Below are positions 28,451 to 37,444 of a stretch of 64,000 nt of DNA, one piece after another; the stretch's first letter is position 1, and every line of letters begins with the position of its first letter. The notes under the pieces are model-generated. The model was not told the DNA's origin. It ran no database searches and was given only the letters and a program-made list of their open reading frames with translations. The DNA is from CAZRGV01 sp964599655 (GTDB taxonomy: Bacteria; Planctomycetota; Planctomycetia; Isosphaerales; Isosphaeraceae): NCBI GenBank assembly GCA_964599655.1, contig CAZRGV010000008.1, positions 1 to 64,000 of the forward strand, in the 5' to 3' direction. The translations under genes were made by a program, and so were the position numbers.

Positions 28451-28507
28451 GCCGAAAACTCCTGGAGTCCTTGAACGATACGCTGAAATCGGAATCGCTT
28501 GGAACGA

Positions 28508-29497
28508 TTAACCGCCGCTGGGCCGCTCGACGTGGCCGCCAAACTTGAACCGCATGGCCGAAAGAATCTTATCCGCGTAGGTGTGCTCCTGCCGCGAACG
28601 GAACCTGGCGAAGAGGGACGTGCTGAGAACATCGGCAGGAACCGCCTGCTCGATCGCCGCCATAACCGTCCACCGTCCCTCTCCCGAATCCTGAACGTAA
28701 CCCGTGTAACGTTCGAGTCCCTGGTCCTCAGCCAGCGCCATCGCCGTCAGGTCCAACAACCAAGATCCGACGACGCTACCTCGCCGCCACACCTCGGCGA
28801 TATCGGCGATGTTGAGGTCATATCGGTACTCCTCGGGAAGTTCCTCTTTGTTCGCGCAGCGAAAAATATCGAACCCTTCGGCATAAGCTTGCATCAAACC
28901 ATATTCAATACCATTGTGAACCATCTTGACATAGTGCCCCGCCCCGGAGGGGCCACAGTGCAGGTATCCTTCCTCGCAGGTGCCGCCGAGGTTCTTCTCG
29001 ACGCGTTGGGGCGTTCGCTCGATGTCTCCCAGCCCCGGGGCGAGGGTCTTGAAGATCGGATCGAGCCGCTGGACGACCTCGACAGGTCCTCCAATCATCA
29101 TGCAGTACCCACGGTCGATGCCCCAGATACCGCCACTGGTGCCGACATCGATGTAATCGATTCCCTTCGACTTCAAGGCCTTGGACCGTCGAACGTCGTC
29201 CTTGAAGTAGGAGTTACCGCCATCGATGATGACGTCACCCGGCTCCATCAACTCCCCAAGTTGCCGCACCGTTTGCTCCGTCGGATCACCAGCCGGAACC
29301 ATGACCCAGGCGGCTCGCGGGGCTTTCAGCGACTCGACGAACTCCCGTAGCGATGTGGTACCAACCGCTCCTTCGGAGGCGAGTTCGGAAACGCTTTTGG
29401 GGTTCATGTCGTAAACAACGCACTGGTGCCCGTTCTTCATGAGCCGTCGCACCATGTTCGCGCCCATTCGGCCGAGTCCAATCATCCCGAGCTGCAT
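28508..29497 (-). CDS. gnd: 6-phosphogluconate dehydrogenase (decarboxylating), short form
   Basis: 329 aa from the ATG at 29497, preceded by GGGGGGAA. MQLGMIGLGRMGANMVRRL is the N-terminal Rossmann motif. Catalytic-region signatures are GTSGGIWG and CGPSGAGHYVKMVHNGIEYG (containing the Lys and His-Asn). The length matches the shorter gnd/GntZ-like subfamily rather than the 470-residue E. coli type. It converts 6-phosphogluconate to ribulose-5-phosphate and CO2. It is the first gene of the gnd-zwf-opcA run. Confidence 0.95.
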   Translation of the reverse strand: MQLGMIGLGRMGANMVRRLMKNGHQCVVYDMNPKSVSELASEGAVGTTSLREFVESLKAPRAAWVMVPAGDPTEQTVRQLGELMEPGDVIIDGGNSYFKDDVRRSKALKSKGIDYIDVGTSGGIWGIDRGYCMMIGGPVEVVQRLDPIFKTLAPGLGDIERTPQRVEKNLGGTCEEGYLHCGPSGAGHYVKMVHNGIEYGLMQAYAEGFDIFRCANKEELPEEYRYDLNIADIAEVWRRGSVVGSWLLDLTAMALAEDQGLERYTGYVQDSGEGRWTVMAAIEQAVPADVLSTSLFARFRSRQEHTYADKILSAMRFKFGGHVERPSGG

Positions 29498-29689
29498 GGT
29501 TTCCCCCCTCTCGCTCGACGCACAAGACCCGCGACACACCGGGGTTTATTCCACAATTCGCGTTCCGTCTTGCCCGGACTTCACGAAGTTCGTCGCTCAC
29601 GATACGATGTCTTTGAAGGATCGGCCAGAGTAATGTTCGCGGAGAGCTCGGAAACGCATAGGTCCGTGTATCGTGACCGATCGAAGAGA

Positions 29690-29728
29690 TTTACACTTGT
29701 AAACTCTTTAAAAGCGGTAAGACCTTAC
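29690..29728. promoter_or_regulatory. Two palindromes in the gnd/rpiA divergent spacer
   Basis: TTTACACTTGTAAA (29690-29703) has perfect 6-bp arms, and GTAAGACCTTAC (29717-29728) has 5-bp arms. Both lie in the AT-richest part of the divergent spacer between gnd and rpiA (29498-29921), 27 nt apart start to start. They are plausible binding sites for a regulator of both transcription units. No other feature is clear in the spacer. Confidence 0.4.
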
Positions 29729-29921
29729 GGAGTTGACGTCCGTCTCTCCACTTCGTCAAGATTGTCGTTAGAACCATACCTCAAGACGAAAGACGAGAGA
29801 GATCCAGGAGCCGGACGGGCGGGGCCCTGAATCGCGAGAAACCACGAGATCGCAACGCGTTGCGATTCCTGGTCGTTCATGGCCGACTCGTTCCGGGAAG
29901 CAACCGGGTGTTCGAGATTCG

Positions 29922-30665
29922 ATGGCGACTGATAGGCAAGATTCCGCGACCTTTTACGGATTGAGGCGTTCCGTGAGCGACGCAACACAGGTACCGACGC
30001 AGTCCGCCCTGCATGCCCTGGGACTGGTCCGCGAAGGGCACGTCGTCGGACTGGGCAGCGGCCGTGCCGCGACCGCGTTCGTTCACGCCCTCGGCGATCG
30101 CGTTCGCAACGGTCTCCGGGTTCGATGTATCCCCACCTCGCGATCGACGGCCGACCTCGCCACTCGACTCGGAATTCCTCTATCGACGCTGGAGGACTGC
30201 GACGAGATCGACGTGACGGTGGACGGCGCCGATGAGGTTGACCCCCATCTCAATCTCATCAAGGGTCTTGGCGGAGCACTCGTCCGGGAGAAGATCGTCG
30301 CCGCCGCCTCGCGTCGAATGGTCGTCTGCGTCGGAACGGAAAAAGAGGTCGACGTACTCGGCTCGCGAGGGACGTTGCCCGTTGAGGTTGTCCCCTTCGC
30401 CCTACAATTCTGCCGGCGGCGCTTGTCGCGGATTGGCCTCGCCGCCGACCCTCGAAAGCACGAATCGGCCTTGTACGTCAGCGACAACGGCAATCATATT
30501 CTTGATGTCCACGTCTCGAAGATCACCGACCCCGCCGGCCTGGAGGAACAGATTCGTTCGATCCCAGGCATTGTTGGCACGGGTCTCTTCATCGGCATGG
30601 CGCACACGGTCCTGGTGCAGGATGGTGAAACGGTTCGCGTACGAACGCGTGCTGGAGCACACTAA
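29922..30665 (+). CDS. rpiA: Ribose-5-phosphate isomerase A
   Basis: 247 aa from 29922; a GTG at 29971 with GAGG upstream is an alternative, losing about 16 poorly conserved residues. RpiA motifs: VVGLGSGRAATAFV, IPTSRST, DVTVDGADEVDP (catalytic Asp region), LIKGLGGALVREKIVA and GTGLFIGMAHTVLV. It interconverts ribose-5-phosphate and ribulose-5-phosphate. Divergent from gnd-zwf-opcA, it completes the path from glucose-6-phosphate to pentose phosphate except for the lactonase. Confidence 0.95.
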   Translation: MATDRQDSATFYGLRRSVSDATQVPTQSALHALGLVREGHVVGLGSGRAATAFVHALGDRVRNGLRVRCIPTSRSTADLATRLGIPLSTLEDCDEIDVTVDGADEVDPHLNLIKGLGGALVREKIVAAASRRMVVCVGTEKEVDVLGSRGTLPVEVVPFALQFCRRRLSRIGLAADPRKHESALYVSDNGNHILDVHVSKITDPAGLEEQIRSIPGIVGTGLFIGMAHTVLVQDGETVRVRTRAGAH

Positions 30666-30705
30666 CAGCATCTTGATCTCTCACATCGTAATCTTTGTAA
30701 TGTGA

Positions 30706-31704
30706 TCATTGCCCGGCAATCGACCCTGAATCTCGGTCCCTCGCGGCGAAGTGGGAACACTCACTCGAGCCCGGACACCCACGTTCTTGGAGGAACCGGT
30801 CAACTTGTTCCCTCGTCGGGCTTCCTGCCTGGGCACCGGGGCGAGTCGCTTTGAGAGCCGCCGCCGCGGACGCGAACCGAATCCGTTGATTCAGAGGCTG
30901 GCCTTCCGCCAGGGCGGAGGCATAAGCACCATGGAACACGTCTCCGCACCCCGTGGTATCGACAACCGCGACAGGAAACGCCGGTTGGTGTTCAATGGGC
31001 GACGCGGCGGAGCGCGAGAACCAAACCCCTCGAATTCCGCAGGTCACGACAACCACCCGATCCGGGTTCTGCAAGGCTCGAATCGACTCCCCTGGCTCTG
31101 TCTTACCCGTCAATCGCTCGGCGAATGCCTGATTGATGATCAAATGGTCGGCCAGCGGTAAGAGGTCCTCAAAGTGTGGACCGTCGTCCCGCTCGAAGTC
31201 GGCCACGACAGGTATGCCGGCTTCGAGTGCGATTCGAGCGATCCGGATTCCACGTTCGGCATGGTCGTGGTCCAGGAACAAGACCCGAGTGGTTCGAATC
31301 AGATCCGCTGGCGGCCAATCCTCGCCCTCGTAAGCCGCTTCGTCCTTTTCGAAGAAGATGGTACGAGTCTGGTCCGTCTCGTCCACAATGATCGTCGAAT
31401 GAATTGGCTTTCTTACTATTGATCTATGAACGTTTGATACATCAACATCTTCGCGACGAAATGCCTCCCGCACAAACTCCGAAAGTTCGTCTTGCCCGAG
31501 AAATCCCGCGAAGGCGCATCGCGAGCCAAGGCGAGATGCGGCCACGAGTGCGGTCCCGGTCAGGCCGCCGCACTGGCGAATGCGCCGTCGCACGGGCACT
31601 TTCGAATCGGGAGGCGGGTAAGATTCGACGTAGAGCAGATCGTCCACGGTGACGATACCAACTCCCAGAACGTCGTAACGATCGACTTTTGACTCGCCTG
31701 CCAT
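30706..31704 (-). CDS. PfkB family carbohydrate kinase
   Basis: 332 aa with TGGAG about 8 nt before the ATG. Family motifs: N-terminal VLGVGIVTVDDLLYV, an internal GGLTGTALVAASRLGS, and the C-terminal DTTGCGDVFHGAYA (anion hole plus catalytic Asp). It phosphorylates a sugar or sugar derivative. The gene is 133 nt downstream of the alpha/beta hydrolase on the same strand, so it may be the last gene of the RuBisCO-like operon and supply its phosphorylated substrate. The sequence does not show which sugar. Confidence 0.9.
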   Translation of the reverse strand: MAGESKVDRYDVLGVGIVTVDDLLYVESYPPPDSKVPVRRRIRQCGGLTGTALVAASRLGSRCAFAGFLGQDELSEFVREAFRREDVDVSNVHRSIVRKPIHSTIIVDETDQTRTIFFEKDEAAYEGEDWPPADLIRTTRVLFLDHDHAERGIRIARIALEAGIPVVADFERDDGPHFEDLLPLADHLIINQAFAERLTGKTEPGESIRALQNPDRVVVVTCGIRGVWFSRSAASPIEHQPAFPVAVVDTTGCGDVFHGAYASALAEGQPLNQRIRFASAAAALKATRPGAQAGSPTREQVDRFLQERGCPGSSECSHFAARDRDSGSIAGQ

Positions 31705-31837
31705 CGGATGTCTCCAGGGACTTTGCCACCATAGCCGCGTCCGTCATTCCCGTCGGTGCTCTTCATGTCGAAAACCAGAGACTCACGATCAACCTCCGAG
31801 ACCGAGTCGATAGCCTGGGTCAAAGTCTGGAGGGCGA

Positions 31838-32659
31838 TCAGGAGGATTCGCGGTCGCAAAAGTTCGTTTCCAGGAACTCGAGGAGTGCCGCTCGGACGTC
31901 CTGCCCATGGCCGATGAGACTGACCGATTTCGGAGTCAACTCGCGAAAGATCGCGGAGTCAATCCGCCGTGCGAGAACCTCTCCAAACTCAAACGGGTGG
32001 ATCGGATCGCGACGGTTCGCCAGCACCAGAGTTGGGACACGAATCGATTGCCATTCCTCCAGGCTCGCGCAGGGGGAGTCTCGCGGAATCCGGTCGAATT
32101 TGATGGCCGTCTCCTGAGCCCTTGGATGTTGAAAATGGCTGACCAGACGTTGAGCGATGTCCGGGTTCTCCGCCTTGATCTTCTGATAGGCCTCGGCTTG
32201 CTGAAATCGCTCGAGTCCAACCTCGGGACCGAACGACTGGATCAAGTCCGCGATGATCGGAAAAATCCTTAGGTGAGACGGTAAGGGCCGGTCGAGCCAC
32301 GCGGGGCGTGAGAGGATCAGACCGAGGAGCCGATCCGGATAACGAAGCGCGAGGTTCAGCGCGATGGCCGCCCCCATGGAGATCCCTCCGACAATCGCCC
32401 TGGAAATCTCGAGATGGTCCATGAGGGCGAGGAGATCGTCCGCCATCGGCGCGATGCCGATCCCAGCGGGATCGCCAAGCGGCCTCGTCTGCCCATGCCC
32501 TCTCGCGTCGAGGCAGAGGAGTCGAAATCCCTCAGGAGGTTGAAACAGCAAGACGGGCTCGCTGATGTCGCCGCCAAGTCCGTGTTGAACGACCAGCGGG
32601 ATCCCCTGCCCCTCGTCGACGTAGTGGAAATCGATTCCGTCTCGTCGGAACATGGGCAT
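31838..32659 (-). CDS. Alpha/beta hydrolase
   Basis: 273 aa. The nucleophile elbow GGISMG gives Ser94; the acid is probably Asp218 (ANRRDPIHP) and the base His251 (LIGHGQD). The oxyanion motif is HGLGG at 26-30. No signal peptide is seen. Such enzymes hydrolyse esters or lactones. It starts 3 nt after the stop of the TIM-barrel gene in the RuBisCO-like operon, where a lactonase-type role is a reasonable guess, but the sequence does not decide it. Confidence 0.88.
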   Translation of the reverse strand: MPMFRRDGIDFHYVDEGQGIPLVVQHGLGGDISEPVLLFQPPEGFRLLCLDARGHGQTRPLGDPAGIGIAPMADDLLALMDHLEISRAIVGGISMGAAIALNLALRYPDRLLGLILSRPAWLDRPLPSHLRIFPIIADLIQSFGPEVGLERFQQAEAYQKIKAENPDIAQRLVSHFQHPRAQETAIKFDRIPRDSPCASLEEWQSIRVPTLVLANRRDPIHPFEFGEVLARRIDSAIFRELTPKSVSLIGHGQDVRAALLEFLETNFCDRESS

Positions 32660-32662
32660 CGG

Positions 32663-33520
32663 TTATTCCTTCCCTGAACGGCCTGAGTCCTGAAGGATCC
32701 GGCGGAGAAACGCGACGCTCTCGGATGCGTCCTTCTCGTCGATTCCGTGGAGGATCAAAGGTCCATCGTAACCCGATTCCCGTAGCAAGGCGACGTACGT
32801 CGAAAAGTCGAGGACCCCGCGGCCGGCCGGGACGTTGCCTGACCGGCCGGACTCGTCTAGATCCTTGGCGTGGGCCAGCACGACTTCGGACCCAAGCAGC
32901 GAAAGTGCCTCGTGAAGGATCGCGTCCCTTTTCCCCACGTCCGGAGGGCGAATCAGGTTGGCCGGGTCGATCACCACCTTGAGTCGGGGCTGGGGCCCTC
33001 CCAGCCGGTCGATGAGCCGGAGTGCCTCGCGAGCCGAATCGATCACGTTCGAGACTTCGGGCTCGAAGGCCAGGGTCACGTCGTGTTCCTCGGCGATCTC
33101 CAGCGCCGAGGACATGGCGTCGATCAGATCTTCCCAAGCGGCCCAGGACGTGTTCGAGTCGTGCCAACGCCACAGGCTGTCGCGATCTCGAGTGCCAGTG
33201 CAAAGCGTGATGATGGACGTCCCGAGCCGTCGGCAGGAGGCAGCGAGGTTGCGAAGACGAATCAGGTTGTCGCGCCTTCGCTCTGGGTCGGGATGGATCA
33301 TGTTGAAGGTGCCCGAGATCGCCGACATCGTCAGATCTCGCTTCGAGAACGCGTCCGCGATCCGGTTGCAAACCGCCGGATCGAGGAACTCGGGCAAGGT
33401 CGGAAGCCCAGCACATACGAAGTTGAACTGGACTTGTTTGCAGCCGAGGTGAGCCACGGCGTCCAGCGTCTCTTCGAGCGTCGGACGAAGGAAAGTCCTG
33501 GCAAGGATTCCGATCTCCAT
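32663..33520 (-). CDS. Sugar phosphate isomerase/epimerase-like TIM-barrel protein
   Basis: 285 aa. It begins MEIGILARTF and shows the xylose-isomerase-like TIM-barrel pattern: metal ligands probably in LAFEPEV (Glu), VIDPANL (Asp) and VVLAHAKDL (His). The last ligand position reads LILHGIDE rather than the commoner glutamate motif. No signal peptide, so it is cytoplasmic, unlike the Tat-type relative at 13510-14466. It is separated by 3 nt from both operon neighbours. A role isomerising the sugar or keto acid of this pathway is inferred. Confidence 0.85.
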   Translation of the reverse strand: MEIGILARTFLRPTLEETLDAVAHLGCKQVQFNFVCAGLPTLPEFLDPAVCNRIADAFSKRDLTMSAISGTFNMIHPDPERRRDNLIRLRNLAASCRRLGTSIITLCTGTRDRDSLWRWHDSNTSWAAWEDLIDAMSSALEIAEEHDVTLAFEPEVSNVIDSAREALRLIDRLGGPQPRLKVVIDPANLIRPPDVGKRDAILHEALSLLGSEVVLAHAKDLDESGRSGNVPAGRGVLDFSTYVALLRESGYDGPLILHGIDEKDASESVAFLRRILQDSGRSGKE

Positions 33521-33523
33521 CGC

Positions 33524-34597
33524 TCAAACGCCTCCGGCCACCTCGGCGAGAGCGATCGTCTCGCCTGTCTGAACCGAGCGAGAAATCGCCACCAGCGCTC
33601 TCATGGCCTCGAGTCCGTCGACGACATTCGCGCCGATCATCGGCGTTCCCTCGAGAATCGTCTGGGCGAATCCTTCCAGTTGACGCTTGTATGTGTGGGC
33701 ATCTTCACCTAGTGGGCGTCGATACTGTCGATCCTTTGTTGAGAAACACTCGACGTCGCTCGACTTGTGGAACCAGGGGAGATGAACTCGTCCTTTCACA
33801 CTTCCATGCTCGCCTTGAATTGAAAACCCTTCTTCGAAATCGCCACGGATCGGAATTTGCAAGTCCAGGTGTCCCAGAGAACCGTCGGCGAAGCTGACTT
33901 CGACAAACCAGCCGTACGCGTCAAACCGATGGAGAAACCTTGCCCGAACCGCGGCAATCGGCCCGGCGAGAAAGCGGGCCGTATCCACGAGGTGACTCCC
34001 ATGTGTCAGCAAAAAATACGTCTGACGATTGGCCCTGGGATCGACCTCAGGCCGTCGGGCCTGTTCGCTCCGAACAGGAATCGGTTGAAGGTTGTCCGTC
34101 ATGGTATAACGGTAAACGGAGTCGTGATACCAGCCTTTGAACGCCATCAACCCGCCGATCTCCTCCCGAACGAATCGCGCCGCGAACATGATCCCCGGAT
34201 CAAATCGACGATTATTGCCAACTTGAAGCACTCGTCCGGAGGCGGTTACCTCATCCTTGAGCTGCAAGCATTCTTCGATGGTGAGGCCCAACGGTTTTTC
34301 CACCAGAACGTGTTTTCCAGCGGCGATTGCTTGTCGGCATGCGTCGACGTGGAAGGCGTCGGAAATGCCGATGACAACGGCGTCGATTCGAGGATCGTTC
34401 AGCATCGCCTGGTAGTCGCCATAAACCGAGCGCGGCTGGTGGACGGCCGCCATGCGAGACCGGAGGTCCTCGGCGACGTCGCAGATCGCTTGCAACTCGA
34501 CATTTCGCGCCTTGCGGCACGCGTCGAGATGGGCAAACTGCGCGATGGGACCGCAACCGAGCACTCCGACTCGCAGGAGCGGCGAATCCGTCTTCAT
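33524..34597 (-). CDS. Gfo/Idh/MocA family NAD(P)-dependent oxidoreductase
   Basis: 357 aa. The Rossmann motif is RVGVLGCGPIAQFAHL, the Gfo/Idh signature VEKPLGLTIEEC, and the substrate-domain motif THGSHLVDTARF (His and Asp of the catalytic region). These enzymes oxidise or reduce hydroxyl groups of sugars, inositols or sugar acids. Its ATG overlaps the stop of the RuBisCO-like gene by 4 nt, and it is 3 nt before the TIM-barrel gene, so the genes are co-expressed. Substrate unknown. Confidence 0.92.
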   Translation of the reverse strand: MKTDSPLLRVGVLGCGPIAQFAHLDACRKARNVELQAICDVAEDLRSRMAAVHQPRSVYGDYQAMLNDPRIDAVVIGISDAFHVDACRQAIAAGKHVLVEKPLGLTIEECLQLKDEVTASGRVLQVGNNRRFDPGIMFAARFVREEIGGLMAFKGWYHDSVYRYTMTDNLQPIPVRSEQARRPEVDPRANRQTYFLLTHGSHLVDTARFLAGPIAAVRARFLHRFDAYGWFVEVSFADGSLGHLDLQIPIRGDFEEGFSIQGEHGSVKGRVHLPWFHKSSDVECFSTKDRQYRRPLGEDAHTYKRQLEGFAQTILEGTPMIGANVVDGLEAMRALVAISRSVQTGETIALAEVAGGV

Positions 34598-36021
34598 CCG
34601 CCCGATCCCGGATAACGCTGACGAAGTGCCTCGGTAAGCGCTTGGAGCTTCTTCCTCCGGGCCAAGTCAATCAGTGCGGTCAGATGATCGTCGACCGAGA
34701 CACCGCGGAGTTCTCCGGAGCGATGAACCTCCAACGCCTGGAGCATGGCCTCGGTTCCGAGCGCGGGGTCGGCCTCGCCCTTCGCGTTCTTGATCGAGTT
34801 GATCGCGGATCCGGCTAGGAACAGTATATTTTCCATCTGTCCTCTCGACTCGACGTCCATCAAGTTGAGGATGATGTTCCCCTGGTCGAGACCGCCTGCC
34901 CGCGTAATCATGGTCGGCCGGATTCCCGCGACGGGGTGAGTGAGTGCGTGCTCCGATGCCATCCACTCGGCACCATAGGGGCGAAGAAAAGGCGTGCCGG
35001 GTTTGACCGGCGCGGTTTGCCGGAAGTCGATCCCGTCGAGTCGCGCGAGGAAGTCGATCCACTCGCGCCAGATTCCTCGAGTCTTGACTCCGATCCCCGC
35101 GTTATGGCCGTAAATGGCTGGTGGATTCGCGAGATGCTTCGTCGCCTCGCGAACCATGCGAACCGTTCCGCCCGCGTACGTCTCGCTGAACATCACTCCG
35201 GTCGCTCCGGCCTCAAGCACAGCGTGAACCGTGTCGAGAATCTCGTTGGGGGCCCCCGTCACGTGGGGAGCGTACAGCAGCCCTTTTCCTTCCCGCCGAT
35301 CGCGCACGCGCTCGATGGCCTTGAGTGCCTTTCGCGTTCGATCGGCCACTGGCGAGTAGTCGAGATTTGGGTACAAGTCTTCGTCTTCTTTGATGAACAT
35401 CAAGAGCGGACAACCCGCCACTTCCTCGACGATTCGTTCGACGTCGTCTGGAGTGATGCCCGCCGTGGGCTTCAAGATGGTCCCGAAGGCCGGTTCCTTG
35501 GCGGGGAAACCGGTCATGGCGCGCATGCCCATCGGACCGTGCGCCGGTCCCGGAAACGTCGCGAGAACGCGTTCCGGGATTTGCAGCCCTACCAGTCGCG
35601 AATCCTGGTTCTCATACACATCGAAGATGATGGCTCCGGCGACCGTGTGCAGGATGTCGCACGAGGTGAGATGGCCGTCCGGCTGGAGCATCATCTTGAG
35701 AGGAAACGCGACATGCAGCAGCCCGATCCGACCGGTCACATCGAAGGCATCGACACCCGCGGGCTTCGCCGAGCATTGATCGAGCAACGACCCCTTGGGC
35801 GGATTCTTGATCCCGCTGGTTGCGTGATAGCTGATCTCGGCAACCGCGTCCTCCAATCGCATGGTTCGGAACGCGAAGAAATAGCTCGCCACGATGGCGT
35901 CGTCGATCGACGGTGGAGGGCTCGCCACGAGCCGTTCCGTGACGATCTGCCGGATCAGGACCTCGCGCGCGTCGGCGTCGTGCCAGAGTGACTCGAGAAC
36001 ATTCGTCGGGAGGGTCTTCAT
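34594..36021 (-). CDS. RuBisCO-like protein (form IV-type large-subunit homologue)
   Basis: 475 aa from the ATG at 36021 (AGGA upstream); a GTG 6 codons earlier lacks a site. The RuBisCO large-chain fold is clear: GTILKPTAGITPDD (Lys184, equivalent to K175), FIKEDED (Lys211, Asp213, Glu214, equivalent to carbamylated K201, D203, E204) and YAPHVTG. Later, GHNAGIG and TRAGGLDQGNI replace canonical substrate-binding loops, and H327/S379 equivalents are not evident. So a carboxylase is unlikely, but Mg-dependent enolisation or decarboxylation remains possible. Known relatives act on 2,3-diketo-5-methylthiopentyl-1-phosphate or on 3-oxo-isoapionate-4-phosphate. First gene of the operon. Confidence 0.9.
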   Translation of the reverse strand: MKTLPTNVLESLWHDADAREVLIRQIVTERLVASPPPSIDDAIVASYFFAFRTMRLEDAVAEISYHATSGIKNPPKGSLLDQCSAKPAGVDAFDVTGRIGLLHVAFPLKMMLQPDGHLTSCDILHTVAGAIIFDVYENQDSRLVGLQIPERVLATFPGPAHGPMGMRAMTGFPAKEPAFGTILKPTAGITPDDVERIVEEVAGCPLLMFIKEDEDLYPNLDYSPVADRTRKALKAIERVRDRREGKGLLYAPHVTGAPNEILDTVHAVLEAGATGVMFSETYAGGTVRMVREATKHLANPPAIYGHNAGIGVKTRGIWREWIDFLARLDGIDFRQTAPVKPGTPFLRPYGAEWMASEHALTHPVAGIRPTMITRAGGLDQGNIILNLMDVESRGQMENILFLAGSAINSIKNAKGEADPALGTEAMLQALEVHRSGELRGVSVDDHLTALIDLARRKKLQALTEALRQRYPGSGG

Positions 36022-36226
36022 GGGTTCCTGGTCATTCACTTTCGGAAGTTACAAATGACGGTCGACCGAGGTCTCCCGCGGTAAGGCGACCGAAGTCTGA
36101 AGTATCCCCACGTCGACTAGGGTGTCAAGGGACGGTATGCGTCGCGACGCGATTCCAATCCTTCCACACGAGTTCCTCAAGGGCCGTGAACGGCCTGAAG
36201 GACCAGATTCGACGGAAAACCCGCCG

Positions 36227-37441
36227 TCAGGTGACGGGTGACGTTCGTTCCCGGAACGATTGCCAGACGTTCTGCTCAAGGATCTCGGAAATCGCCTCGA
36301 CCGCCCGATCGAGTTCCTCATCCCTTGTGTAGAAGTGGGGCGAAAGTCGAATCCCCGCGCCTGGACGGTAGTCACAAAGGATCTCTCTCGCCTTGAGGGC
36401 CCTCGAAACCTCGTACCCATGAGGAACGTCGACAGTAACAGTCCCTCCTCGCCTCGCCGGTTCGAGTGGCGTCTTGCAGCGGAATCCTCGCGATCGGGCA
36501 AGCGCCAGCAATCGGGCCGTCTGCCGCTCCGACTTGGCCCGGATCGCCTCGATACCCACCTCGTTGAGAATTTCGAGGCCGGGCCTGGCCGCGAAGAACG
36601 CGGGGATATTGGGCGTTCCGTGTAGAAAACGCCAGGCGTCGTCGCGACGCTCGAGCCGGCTCTCGAACCCGAACGGTCGGACATGCGACATCCAGCCCGT
36701 GAGTCGGGGGTTCCACCGCGCTCGAAGCTCGGGCCGCACCCAGAGAAAGGCGGCACCCGGACCGCCACAAAGCCACTTCAAACAACCGCCAATGTACACA
36801 TCCACACCGAGCGCTCGAACATCGACGGGAATCGAGCCAACCGACTGGTAGCCGTCCACGATCAGGATCGCGCCCACCGTTCGAGCACGTCTCGCGATCG
36901 CGTCAATCTCGTGAACGTAAGAACTTTTGAACAGAACATGCGAGATATTGACAAACGCGGTCGTCTCGTCGATGGCCTCAACCAACCGCTGCGTCTCGAC
37001 CGTGACGCCGTCGTCGCTGGGCACACGGATCAAGTGGGCTCCCTGCCCTCGAAGGCCCTCCAGTAGATACAGAATCGATGGAAAATGCATCGCATCGGTG
37101 ACGACTCGGCTTCGCTCGCTCGTGAATTCGATCGCGCTGAAGACCACGGCGTGTGCCATCGTCACGTTTGGCTGAAAGACAACCTCGCCGGATCGAGCTC
37201 CGATCAGAGGGGCGACAAGGTTCCCGAGACTCGACGCCAATTCCCACCAGCTGTGCTCCCAGGCTCGAACGCCCATCGAGGCCCACTGTTCGTAGTAATC
37301 GAGCAACGACTCACGAGCAGCGGCGGGCACCGCCCCAAGGGAGTTGCTGATGAGATAGTTTGTGCGACCGAGAATCGGAAAGCGATTCCGATACGCCAGC
37401 AGTGGGTCGTCGGACTCCGTTCTGGGCGGCGAAATGGACAC
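36227..37441 (-). CDS. kynU: Kynureninase-like class V PLP enzyme
   Basis: 404 aa. PLP-site signatures: LIVDGYQSVG (Asp196) and YIGGCLKWLCGGPG (Schiff-base Lys222), the latter close to the kynureninase motif. The N-terminal half (NYLISNSLGAVP, PNVTMAHAV) also fits. It would cleave kynurenine to anthranilate and alanine using PLP in the cytoplasm. It starts 3 nt after kynB, which is the strongest support for kynureninase over other class V aminotransferases. No tryptophan 2,3-dioxygenase is in the window. The 187-206 nt before the RuBisCO-like gene hold nothing clear. Confidence 0.85.
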   Translation of the reverse strand: MSISPPRTESDDPLLAYRNRFPILGRTNYLISNSLGAVPAAARESLLDYYEQWASMGVRAWEHSWWELASSLGNLVAPLIGARSGEVVFQPNVTMAHAVVFSAIEFTSERSRVVTDAMHFPSILYLLEGLRGQGAHLIRVPSDDGVTVETQRLVEAIDETTAFVNISHVLFKSSYVHEIDAIARRARTVGAILIVDGYQSVGSIPVDVRALGVDVYIGGCLKWLCGGPGAAFLWVRPELRARWNPRLTGWMSHVRPFGFESRLERRDDAWRFLHGTPNIPAFFAARPGLEILNEVGIEAIRAKSERQTARLLALARSRGFRCKTPLEPARRGGTVTVDVPHGYEVSRALKAREILCDYRPGAGIRLSPHFYTRDEELDRAVEAISEILEQNVWQSFRERTSPVT

Positions 37442-37444
37442 GGT

